From assembly GCA_036500605.1 (NCBI GenBank), contig DASYBU010000014.1, forward strand, positions 315,265 to 379,264: a stretch of DNA of 64,000 nucleotides, given 5' to 3'. Position 1 is the stretch's first letter. Each line of letters begins with the position of its first letter. The notes below the pieces were generated by a model. That model was not told the DNA's origin. It was given only the letters and a program-made list of their open reading frames with translations, and did no database searches. The translations under genes and the position numbers were made by a program. Positions 57,430 to 64,000 of this stretch are shown here, piece by piece. Origin of the DNA: JAFALK01 sp036500605. GTDB lineage: Bacteria; Pseudomonadota; Gammaproteobacteria; Burkholderiales; Burkholderiaceae_C.

Positions 57430-58893
57430 CTACTTGGTCGGCGGTTCAGCTGCCGTCGGCATCAGCGGCACCGTGCCCGACTCGCCCATCTGCTCGCGCC
57501 AACGCATGGCTTGGTAGATGCGGTGGTAGGCGCTCGGGTGGTCGAAGAAGATGATCTCTTCCAGCGAACCCGGATCGGCCTTGCGGTACTCGACCAGCTT
57601 GAGCATCACCTCGGACATGCCCAGCGGCTCGCGCGAGGCATTGATGCCGAAGTAGTCGGCCTCGATCTCCTGCGTGCGGACCATCGTGTTGATGACCGGC
57701 GTGAGCACGAAGCTGCAGACGCTGAAAACCGCCATCAGCAGCGGCAGCGAGGCCACGTCGCCCACACCACCGATACCGTCCAGCCGCCAGCGCTCACCGA
57801 AGCGCGCCAGCAAGCGGCGCATCACCCAGGCCGCGAAGGCAAAGCTTGCAAGCACCAGGACGCCAATTCCCACCAGGAACTTGAAGCTGTGGTTGAGCGT
57901 GTAGTGGCCGATCTCATGGCCCATGACCGCGCGAATCTCGGGCGGGCTGGAGCGACGCAGCAGGTTGTCGTTGAGCCGCACGGCAGCCGTGCCGAGGAAG
58001 CCGCTGACATTGGCGCTGACCCGGGTCGTCTGGCGCGAAGCGTCGAAGACGTAGACGTTGTCCACCGGCACGCCATTGGCCTTCGCGAGTGCCAGCACCT
58101 GTGACTTGATGGGGCCATCCGCCACCGGCTTGTAGTCGTTGAACAGCGGATCGATGTAGACCGGCGAGACCACGAACAACAGCACCAGCAGGACCATCGA
58201 GGTCAAGGTGCCCCACCACCACCAGCGAGCGCCGGCACGCCGCAGCACGGCATAGAGCACGGCAACGGCCACCGCCGTCATCAGCATGGCCACGGCCAGA
58301 TTGATCAGCTGTTCGCCGAACCAGGCGCCGAAGTTCTGCGTCGCCATGCCGTAAGCGTGTTCGCGGAAGTAGCCCTGGTAGATCGTCAAGGGCAGGCTCA
58401 AGACCCAGCCTGCCGCGGCATAAGCCGCGCCGTAGGCGGCATCGCTCACGAAGCGCCAGCGCAAGCGCTTCTGCAAGGCCTCGCGCAGCGCGGTCGACGG
58501 CCGACTGCCGAGCAGCAGCCCGGCGATGACCAGGCCGAGCAGGAAGTTCCACAGCAACAGCCAGTAGTCGCCCTCGTAATACGCATCGGAGCTCGCCTTG
58601 GACTCGGCCGGGATGCGGGCGAGCCAGGCCCGCGTGGCCGCCTCCGGGTCCTGGGGCAGCGCCGCGTACCAGGCGGCATCGACGGGGTCGATGCGAAAGG
58701 CCGATGAAGCGGCCGGGCTTGGCGCTGCAGACGCAACAGGTGCAACAGGTGCAACAGGTGCCGAGGCCGCGACCGTCTGAGCACTGGCGACGCCGAGACC
58801 CAGCACGAGCCCGACCACCAACATGCAAGGACGCAAAATGCGAAGAACCAGGTTCAAGAGCAGTCTCCGTTGGGCATGAACAAGCGAGTGCAT
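57430..58893 (-). CDS. M48-family zinc metalloprotease (CAAX-protease/Ste24-like), membrane
   Basis: A 487-residue membrane protease. The catalytic HEIGH is in AVMGHEIGHYTLNHSF, with the third zinc Glu in TQEIEADYFGINASRE. Several transmembrane helices flank it (NFLLGLVIAGLLLG, AVAMLMTAVAVAVLYAVL, TSMVLLVLLFVVSPVYIDP, FKFLVGIGVLVLASFAFAAWV), the Ste24 arrangement. Before these comes a signal-like helix (LVVGLVLGLGVASA) and an Ala/Pro/Val-rich linker encoded by 9-base tandem repeats. ATG 58893 is preferred over an upstream start that would use the amiD2 promoter block as codons. It sits in reverse orientation between the two amidase paralogues. Confidence 0.9.
   Translation of the reverse strand: MHSLVHAQRRLLLNLVLRILRPCMLVVGLVLGLGVASAQTVAASAPVAPVAPVASAAPSPAASSAFRIDPVDAAWYAALPQDPEAATRAWLARIPAESKASSDAYYEGDYWLLLWNFLLGLVIAGLLLGSRPSTALREALQKRLRWRFVSDAAYGAAYAAAGWVLSLPLTIYQGYFREHAYGMATQNFGAWFGEQLINLAVAMLMTAVAVAVLYAVLRRAGARWWWWGTLTSMVLLVLLFVVSPVYIDPLFNDYKPVADGPIKSQVLALAKANGVPVDNVYVFDASRQTTRVSANVSGFLGTAAVRLNDNLLRRSSPPEIRAVMGHEIGHYTLNHSFKFLVGIGVLVLASFAFAAWVMRRLLARFGERWRLDGIGGVGDVASLPLLMAVFSVCSFVLTPVINTMVRTQEIEADYFGINASREPLGMSEVMLKLVEYRKADPGSLEEIIFFDHPSAYHRIYQAMRWREQMGESGTVPLMPTAAEPPTK
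58733..58759. repeat. three tandem 9-bp repeats inside the M48 protease gene
   Basis: GCAACAGGT occurs three times head to tail; on the coding strand it encodes repeated Ala-Pro-Val in the linker after the signal helix. The unit is a multiple of three, so copy-number change would alter linker length without frameshift. Confidence 0.85.
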
Positions 58894-58976
58894 GTTCGCA
58901 GTGGCTGGCCGCGAATCCTGCGCAGGAAAACCCGCGCGCCGGGCTTCAAGATCAGCTCGGGTTAACCCGGCATTCT

Positions 58977-59045
58977 CAAAAGTTATGCCGCGCGCCCGCA
59001 AAGCGATTTGCGAGCGCACGAGCGCGCCCTTAAGGTACCGAACCC
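58977..59045 (+). promoter_or_regulatory. promoter region of amiD2, duplicate of the amiD1 block
   Basis: CAAAAGTTATGC and CGCGCCCGCAAAGC precede TTGCGA (59008-59013), a 17-base spacer and TAAGGT (59031-59036). The AAAAGTTATG element begins 68 bases before the ATG, as for amiD1, showing that gene and promoter were duplicated together. Confidence 0.55.
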
Positions 59046-59924
59046 ATGAAGAAAACCCTTCTCTGCGCTGCCAGCGCTCTGTTTCTGTCTGCCTGCGCCA
59101 CCGGCCCGCTGGGCATGTGGGGCGCCAGCCACGAGTTCACCTCGGTGAACCAGGACAGCCGGGCGCAGTTTCTGATTCTTCATTACACCGCCATCAACTG
59201 GCCCGCCTCCCAGCGTGCGCTGACCAACGCCGGCAGTGGCGTGAGCGCCCACTACCTGGTACGCGACGAACCGGCCGCGATCTACCAGCTGGTGGACGAG
59301 AACCGCCGCGCCTGGCAGGCCGGCGCCAGCTACTGGGCCAGCAACCAGAACCTGAACAGCGCGTCGATCGGGATCGAGATCGTCAACCTCGGCTTCACCG
59401 AAACGCCCGGCGAGCCAGGCACGCCGCCGAACCGCGTCTACTACCCCTTCCCGCAGGCGCAGATCGACGAGGTGATTCGCCTGACCAAGGACATCGTCGC
59501 GCGCAACCACATCACGCCCGACCATGTGCTGGGCCACCAGGACATCGCCCCGGGCCGCAAGTCCGACCCGGGCCCGCTGTTCCCGTGGAAGCAGTTCTAC
59601 GCGGCCGGCATCATCCCTTGGCCCGACGCCGCGCAAGTGGCTGCCAAGCAGGCGCAGTACGAGCAGGCCGGCTTGCCGGACGCGACCTGGGCGCAGGACC
59701 GTCTGGGCCGCTTTGGTTATGACGTGCCGCACACGGGAATGGCCGATCCCAAGACCAAGAGCGTCATCCTGACCTTCCAGATGAAGTACCGCTCCGCCAA
59801 GTTCGACGGCGAGATGGACGCTGAGACCGCCGCGCTGATCGATGTGGCGACCACGCCGGGCGGCATGGTGATGGCGCCTCAGCCCCCGTCGGTCGCATCC
59901 GCGGCAACGGCTGCGCCGAAGTAA
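59046..59924 (+). CDS. AmiD-like lipoprotein N-acetylmuramoyl-L-alanine amidase (copy 2)
   Basis: A 292-residue paralogue of the amidase at 56553. Lipobox LSAC with Cys18; zinc/catalytic blocks FLILHYTAINW, ASIGIEIVNLG and GHQDIAPGRKSDPG; PG-binding domain LGRFGYDVPHTGMADPKTKSVILTFQMKYR; then a short Pro/Ala-rich tail. It differs from copy 1 by a shorter loop after the first His and by an insertion after the catalytic Glu (FTETPGEPGTPPNR). The peptide-importer permease starts 13 bases after its stop, so the released peptides and their uptake system are probably encoded on one transcript. Confidence 0.93.
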   Translation: MKKTLLCAASALFLSACATGPLGMWGASHEFTSVNQDSRAQFLILHYTAINWPASQRALTNAGSGVSAHYLVRDEPAAIYQLVDENRRAWQAGASYWASNQNLNSASIGIEIVNLGFTETPGEPGTPPNRVYYPFPQAQIDEVIRLTKDIVARNHITPDHVLGHQDIAPGRKSDPGPLFPWKQFYAAGIIPWPDAAQVAAKQAQYEQAGLPDATWAQDRLGRFGYDVPHTGMADPKTKSVILTFQMKYRSAKFDGEMDAETAALIDVATTPGGMVMAPQPPSVASAATAAPK

Positions 59925-59932
59925 CGCGTTAC
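59921..59932. promoter_or_regulatory. 12-bp perfect palindrome between amiD2 and the importer genes
   Basis: GTAACGCGTTAC spans the amiD2 stop codon and ends five bases before the permease ATG. It could be a protein-binding site or chance. Confidence 0.25.
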
Positions 59933-59937
59933 CCCAC

Positions 59938-60948
59938 ATGCTCGGCTTCCTGCTCCGCAAACTCGCCACCCTGGTCCCGACGCTGATCGGCATCACGCTG
60001 GTCGCCTTCGGGCTGATCCGTCTGGTGCCCGGCGACCCGATCGACGTGATGATGGGCGAACGCGGCATGGATCCCGTGCTGCACGCCGAGATGGCGCATC
60101 GCCTCGGGCTCGACCAGCCGCTGCCGATGCAGTACGTGGACTATGTCTGGGAGCTCGCGCATGGCGACCTGGGCCAGTCGCTGGTGAGCCGCCTGCCGGT
60201 GGCCGACGACTTCAAGGCGCTGTTCCCAGCCACGGTGGAGCTCTCGCTCGCCGCGCTGATCGTGGCGCTGACGCTGGGGCTCACGCTGGGCATGCTGGCC
60301 GCACTCAAGCGCGGCTCCTTGTTCGACCAGGGCGTGATGGGTGTGGCCACCGTCGGCTATTCGATGCCGGTGTTCTGGTGGGGCCTGATCCTGATCATGT
60401 TCTTCTCGGTGCAGCTGGGCTGGACGCCGATCTCGGGCCGCATCAGCGTGGAGTACGACGTGCCGCGCATCACCGGCTTCATGCTGATCGACAGCGCGCT
60501 CTACAGCGAGCCCGGCGCCTTCCGCTCGGCCCTCGTCCACATCCTGCTGCCGGCGCTGGTGCTGGGCACGAGCACGATGGCCGTGGTGGCGCGCATGACG
60601 CGATCGAGCATGCTGGAAGTGCTGCGCGAGGACTACATCCGCACCGCGCGCGCCAAGGGCCTGAACCCGCGCCGCATCCTCGTCGTGCACGCGCTGCGCA
60701 ACGCGCTGATCCCGGTGCTGACCGTGGTGGGCATGCAGACCGGCAGCCTGCTGGCCGGCGCGGTGCTGACCGAGACCATCTTCTCCTGGCCCGGCATCGG
60801 CAAATGGCTGATCGACTCGATCGCCCGGCGCGACTATCCCGTCGTGCAAGCCGGCATCCTGATCTCGGCGCTGACCTTCATCGGCGTGAACCTGATCGTG
60901 GATCTCTTGTACGGCGTGGTCAATCCGCGCATTCGCTCGCAGCATTGA
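59938..60948 (+). CDS. peptide ABC transporter permease 1 (DppB/OppB-like)
   Basis: A 336-residue inner-membrane permease of the BPD_transp_1 family. The N-terminal MLGFLLRKLATLVPTLIGITLVAFGLIRLVPGDP-type segment is the DppB hallmark. The cytoplasmic EAA loop RTARAKGLNPRRILVVHALRNALIPVLTV contacts the ATPases. About six helices are predicted. It begins 13 bases after the amidase copy 2 and precedes the second permease by eight bases. The peptides imported are probably murein-derived, judged from the amidase in the same unit; general di/oligopeptide uptake is the alternative. Confidence 0.93.
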   Translation: MLGFLLRKLATLVPTLIGITLVAFGLIRLVPGDPIDVMMGERGMDPVLHAEMAHRLGLDQPLPMQYVDYVWELAHGDLGQSLVSRLPVADDFKALFPATVELSLAALIVALTLGLTLGMLAALKRGSLFDQGVMGVATVGYSMPVFWWGLILIMFFSVQLGWTPISGRISVEYDVPRITGFMLIDSALYSEPGAFRSALVHILLPALVLGTSTMAVVARMTRSSMLEVLREDYIRTARAKGLNPRRILVVHALRNALIPVLTVVGMQTGSLLAGAVLTETIFSWPGIGKWLIDSIARRDYPVVQAGILISALTFIGVNLIVDLLYGVVNPRIRSQH

Positions 60949-60956
60949 TAGCCCTG

Positions 60957-61847
60957 ATGGAAGCCGTCGTCATCACCTCACCGCCGTCGCCGTTGCGCGA
61001 ATTCTGGCAAGGCTTCGCGGCCAATCGCGGCGCGTTGATCGCGCTGATCGTGTTCGTGCTGATCGCGCTGGCCGCGCTGTTCGCGCCGTCGCTGGCGCCG
61101 CATGACCCGATCGAGCAGTTCCGCGACCACATGCTGCAGCCGCCGATCTGGGGCGAAGGCGGCAGCCGCGAGTTCCTGCTCGGCACCGACGAGCTCGGCC
61201 GCGACATGCTCTCGCGCCTGCTCTTTGGCGGCCGCATCTCGCTGGGCATCGGCCTCGCTTCCGTGTTGATGTCCGCCCTGCCCGGCGTGCTGCTGGGCCT
61301 GCTGGCAGCTTTTTATCAACACACGCTGTCGCCGGCCATCATGCGCGTGATGGACATCATGCTGGCGCTGCCTGGCTTGCTGCTCGCCATCTGCGTGATC
61401 ACGGTGCTGGGCCCGGGCCTGGTCAACACGGTGATCGCGATCGCCATCGGTTCGCTGCCCGGCTACACGCGGCTCACGCGTGCCGCAGCGCTGGCCGAGA
61501 TCGGCCGCGACTACGTGACGGCGAGCCGCGTGGCCGGCGCCGGCACGTTCCGCCTGATGTTCTCGTGCGTGCTGCCTAACTGCATGGCTCCGCTGATCGT
61601 GAATGCGACGTTGAGCTTCTCTTCGGCGATTCTCGAAACGGCCGGCCTGGGCTTTCTCGGCCTGGGCGTGCAGGCACCGACGCCCGAATGGGGCACGATG
61701 CTGGCTGCCGCGCGCGACTACATGGAACGTGCTGGCTGGGTCATCACGCTGCCGGGGCTGACGCTCTTGATCAGCGTGCTGGCCGTCAATCTGATGGGTG
61801 ATGGGCTGCGTGATGCGCTGGATCCCAAGCTGAAGAAGGTCTCATGA
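60957..61847 (+). CDS. peptide ABC transporter permease 2 (DppC/OppC-like)
   Basis: A 296-residue permease. It has an N-terminal OppC_N segment (LREFWQGFAANRGALIALIVFVLIALAALFAP), the conserved FLLGTDELGRDMLSRLLFGGRISLGIG block and the EAA loop RDYVTASRVAGAGTFRLMFSCVLPNCMAPLIV. The C-terminal GDGLRDALDPKLKK is the family ending. ATG 60957 is chosen because longer frames overlap the first permease. The stop overlaps the ATPase start (ATGA). Confidence 0.94.
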   Translation: MEAVVITSPPSPLREFWQGFAANRGALIALIVFVLIALAALFAPSLAPHDPIEQFRDHMLQPPIWGEGGSREFLLGTDELGRDMLSRLLFGGRISLGIGLASVLMSALPGVLLGLLAAFYQHTLSPAIMRVMDIMLALPGLLLAICVITVLGPGLVNTVIAIAIGSLPGYTRLTRAAALAEIGRDYVTASRVAGAGTFRLMFSCVLPNCMAPLIVNATLSFSSAILETAGLGFLGLGVQAPTPEWGTMLAAARDYMERAGWVITLPGLTLLISVLAVNLMGDGLRDALDPKLKKVS

Positions 61848-62791
61848 AGCCGCTGTTGAACATCCGCAACCTGCGCGTTCGCTTCGGCAATTTTCCGGCC
61901 GTCGATGGTGTCGATCTGAGCGTCGAGCCCGGCGAGCTGCTCGGCATCGTCGGTGAATCGGGCTCGGGCAAATCGGTCACGATGCTAGCGTTGATGGGCT
62001 TGATCGACGCGCCGGGCGTGGTCAGCGCCGACGTGCTCGAATTCCAGGGCGAGGATCTGCTCAAGGCCAGCCCGCGCCGCCGCCGCGAGCTGATCGGGCG
62101 CGACATGGCGATGGTGTTCCAGGATGCGCTGTCGAGCCTGAACCCGAGCTACACCGTCGGCTCGCAGATCGCCGAGGTGCTCCGCATCCATCTGGGCCTG
62201 AAGGGCGCGGCCGCCGAGAAGCGCGTGATCGAGCTGCTGGAGCTGGTCGAGATCCCCGATCCGGCGCGCCGTGTGAGCGCCTATCCGCATCAACTCTCAG
62301 GCGGCATGAACCAGCGCGTGATGATCGCGATGGCGATTGCGTGCGAGCCCAAGCTGCTGATCGCCGACGAGCCGACCACCGCGCTCGACGTCACCATCCA
62401 GGCCCAGATCATGGACCTGCTGCTGCGCCTGCAACGCGAGCGCGGCATGGGCCTGGTGATGATCACGCACGACCTCGCTGTGATCGCCGAGATGGCGCAG
62501 CGCGTGGCCGTGATGTATGCGGGCCAGGTCGTCGAGACGGCGCGTGTGCCCGAGCTTTTCGAGGCACCGCGCCATCCGTACACCGAGGCTTTGTTGGCGG
62601 CGATCCCCGAACACAACCGCGGAGCGAAGCGCCTTTCCGCCTTGCCTGGCATCGTGCCTGGCGCTTATGGTCGCCCGCAGGGTTGCCTGCTCGCGCCACG
62701 CTGCCCGCATGTGCAGGAGCGCTGCGTGAGCGAGAAGCCCCAGATGGTTGAGGGTGTGCGCTGCTTTTTCCCGTTAGGTGTTGCCGCATGA
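61844..62791 (+). CDS. peptide ABC transporter ATPase (DppD/OppD-like)
   Basis: A 315-residue ATPase. Walker A is GESGSGKS near residue 37-44, signature LSGGM near 150, Walker B LLIADEP and switch His in MITHDLAV. The C-terminal oligo_HPY region (RHPYTEALLAAIP) ends with four cysteines (GCLLAPRCPHVQERC ... VRCFFPL), the pattern reported to bind an iron-sulfur cluster in DppD-type subunits. It overlaps both neighbours by ATGA. Confidence 0.95.
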   Translation: MKPLLNIRNLRVRFGNFPAVDGVDLSVEPGELLGIVGESGSGKSVTMLALMGLIDAPGVVSADVLEFQGEDLLKASPRRRRELIGRDMAMVFQDALSSLNPSYTVGSQIAEVLRIHLGLKGAAAEKRVIELLELVEIPDPARRVSAYPHQLSGGMNQRVMIAMAIACEPKLLIADEPTTALDVTIQAQIMDLLLRLQRERGMGLVMITHDLAVIAEMAQRVAVMYAGQVVETARVPELFEAPRHPYTEALLAAIPEHNRGAKRLSALPGIVPGAYGRPQGCLLAPRCPHVQERCVSEKPQMVEGVRCFFPLGVAA

Positions 62792-63612
62792 GCGCCGATG
62801 TGCTTCTTGAGGCCAAGGATCTGGCGCGCCACTACCGCGTCAGCCAGGGCTTGTTCAAGCCGAAGGCTTCGGTCAAGGCGCTGGACGGCGTGAGCTTCTC
62901 GCTGCAGGCGCGCCGCACCTTGGCGGTCGTCGGCGAATCGGGCTGCGGCAAGTCGACGCTGGCGCGCCAGCTCACGCTGATCGAGCCGCCCACCGGCGGC
63001 AGCCTCAAGATCAACGGCGCCGATGTGGCCGGCGCCGACGCCGAGCGCATCAAGGCCCTGCGCAAGCAGGTGCAGATGGTGTTCCAGAACCCGTTTGCCT
63101 CGCTCAATCCGCGCAAGAGCATCGCCTCGACGCTGGACGAGCCGCTGGCGATCAACACCACGCTCAACCGTGCCGAACGGCGCGAGAAGATCGAGCAACT
63201 GGCCGACAAGGTGGGCCTGCGCATGGAGCATCTGCGCCGCTACCCGCACATGTTCAGCGGCGGCCAGCGCCAGCGCATCGCGATCGCGCGCGCCATGATC
63301 CTCAAGCCCGGCGTGGTGGTGGCCGACGAGCCGACCTCCGCGCTCGACGTCTCGATCCAGGCCGAGGTTCTGAACCTGCTGGCCGCGCTGCGGCGCGAGT
63401 TCGACCTCACCTACATCCTGGTCAGCCATGATCTCGCGGTGGTGGCGCAGCTCTGCCAGCACTTGGCGATCATGCGCGGCGGCGAGATCGTCGAGGTCGC
63501 CAATTCCGACATGCTGGCCAAGGGCGAGGTGCAACACCCCTATTCCCGGCAGCTTCTCACCGCCAGCAAAGGATTCAACCGCGAAGCCATTGCGGCGTTT
63601 GTGGATCTTTAA
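62788..63612 (+). CDS. peptide ABC transporter ATPase (DppF/OppF-like)
   Basis: A 274-residue ATPase with Walker A GESGCGKS near residue 49-56, Q-loop MVFQNPFASLNPR, signature FSGGQRQRIAIARAM, Walker B VVVADEP and LVSHDLAVV. The C-terminus ends soon after HPYSRQLLTAS and lacks the cysteine cluster present in its partner; this is shorter than E. coli DppF (334). It is the last gene of the importer operon. A MeaB-type gene converges with it 16 bases downstream, and no terminator hairpin is obvious. Confidence 0.94.
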   Translation: MSADVLLEAKDLARHYRVSQGLFKPKASVKALDGVSFSLQARRTLAVVGESGCGKSTLARQLTLIEPPTGGSLKINGADVAGADAERIKALRKQVQMVFQNPFASLNPRKSIASTLDEPLAINTTLNRAERREKIEQLADKVGLRMEHLRRYPHMFSGGQRQRIAIARAMILKPGVVVADEPTSALDVSIQAEVLNLLAALRREFDLTYILVSHDLAVVAQLCQHLAIMRGGEIVEVANSDMLAKGEVQHPYSRQLLTASKGFNREAIAAFVDL

Positions 63613-63628
63613 TCACGCCGTCATAAAG

Positions 63629-64000
63629 TTAGGTGTCCGCCCGCGCCAACAGCCCGAACGGCGCTGTGTCTGGCGCCAGGGACAGAACGCCCAGCCGCTT
63701 CAAACCCTCGCGCCCGTAGCGTTCCTTGATCGCCTGCTTCAGCCAGGCTTCCGCCTGCAGGCGCCGCCGCTCGGCGAGATGCGCCTCGCACGTCAGCCAG
63801 TGCCAATGCTCGGAGATATCTCCCATCAGATCATCGAGCCCCTCGCCTGATGTCGCCGTCAGCACGCGCACCGGGACCGACCATCCGAGACTTGCCTCGG
63901 CCGCCATGCCGAGTGCGCCGAGCACGTCGCTCTTTGCCCGCGTCGCGGCACCGCCCATGTCACCTTTGGTCACCGCGACGATGTCCGGAATCTCGACGAT
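63629..64000 (-). CDS. MeaB/ArgK-type P-loop GTPase, C-terminal part
   Basis: This gene enters the window from the right edge; the last 123 codons are present. The frame is open to base 64000 and starts within IVEIPDIVAVTKGDM, matching the G4 (xKxD) region of MeaB-like GTPases that chaperone methylmalonyl-CoA mutase or related B12 enzymes. VPVRVLTATSGEGLDDLMGDI is the G5-like segment. The final ~70 residues are the helical C-terminal arm (HLAERRRLQAEAWLKQAIKERYG). The P-loop and start lie outside the window. Confidence 0.85.
   Translation of the reverse strand: MVEIPDIVAVTKGDMGGAATRAKSDVLGALGMAAEASLGWSVPVRVLTATSGEGLDDLMGDISEHWHWLTCEAHLAERRRLQAEAWLKQAIKERYGREGLKRLGVLSLAPDTAPFGLLARADT

Noticed and set aside
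1..64000. CRISPR arrays, tRNA or rRNA genes, insertion sequences and prophage genes
   Set aside because: No spaced direct repeats, cloverleaf-like segments, transposase/integrase motifs or phage structural proteins were recognised on either strand.

Overview
The window reads as chromosome of a high-GC betaproteobacterium, most likely a Burkholderiales member of the Roseateles/Mitsuaria/Rubrivivax type. This is an inference from the GC-rich codon use, the alr-lplT pairing, the selD/mnmH pair, the TonB-receptor style and the bufferin genes; no rRNA, tRNA or species marker is present. Coding density is very high: many neighbours are coupled by ATGA overlaps and no gene-free stretch exceeds 300 bases. 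I saw no IS element, prophage, CRISPR array or clear pseudogene.

Layout. (1) 82-8500: a TonB receptor followed by a sugar-catabolic operon: ribokinase-like kinase, a TIM-barrel/SUMF1 fusion, a GH127-type beta-L-arabinofuranosidase and a CaiB/BaiF CoA-transferase. (2) 8694-17232: a type I restriction-modification island (hsdM, hsdS, a Schlafen-AlbA/HATPase protein, hsdR), closed by terminators on both sides. (3) 17307-24490: exporters, ribosome rescue (arfB), alanine racemase, lplT, an SGNH hydrolase, glutathione peroxidase and a DUF2332 protein. (4) 24516-37088, plus the minus-strand operon up to 40292: an aromatic aminotransferase, D-amino acid dehydrogenase, a beta-lactamase-fold hydrolase, two LD-carboxypeptidases, a large TonB receptor, an ornithine-cyclodeaminase/alanine-dehydrogenase-like enzyme, a PBP4-type carboxypeptidase, a D-Ala-D-Ala dipeptidase, a LysR regulator and a peptide-binding protein. 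(5) 40455-44651: two-component system, GtrA, GT2 and YdjC/NaxD-type deacetylase, resembling a lipid A or polyprenyl-phosphate-sugar modification operon. (6) 45958-48095: a bufferin operon (bufA2, bufB, bufC) for a copper-buffering RiPP. (7) 48291-53045: murQ, ampG, a NagX-like acetyltransferase and a DigH-like glycosidase. (8) 53096-56358: amino-acid-binding protein, mnmH and selD, a small hypothetical. (9) 56553-63612: duplicated AmiD-like lipoprotein amidases around an M48 protease, the second amidase leading directly into a full dipeptide/oligopeptide ABC importer. The window ends inside a MeaB/ArgK-type GTPase.

How the genes fit together: about two dozen genes between 19.2 and 63.6 kb describe nearly complete murein turnover. 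Lipoprotein amidases (AmiD1/2) strip peptides, a DigH-like enzyme cuts the denuded glycan, AmpG imports anhydromuropeptides, and MurQ channels MurNAc-6-P. LdcA1/2, DacB and DdpX trim D-Ala-containing peptides, the DppA-like protein and OppBCDF-like ABC importer take up peptides, and Alr/DadA convert or oxidise D-alanine. They sit in several separate operons; a candidate LysR site precedes the dppA-lysR-ddpX-ldcA operon, and an AAGTTATG-type element recurs in front of four of the genes. The co-localisation is seen in the sequence; the shared physiological purpose is my inference.
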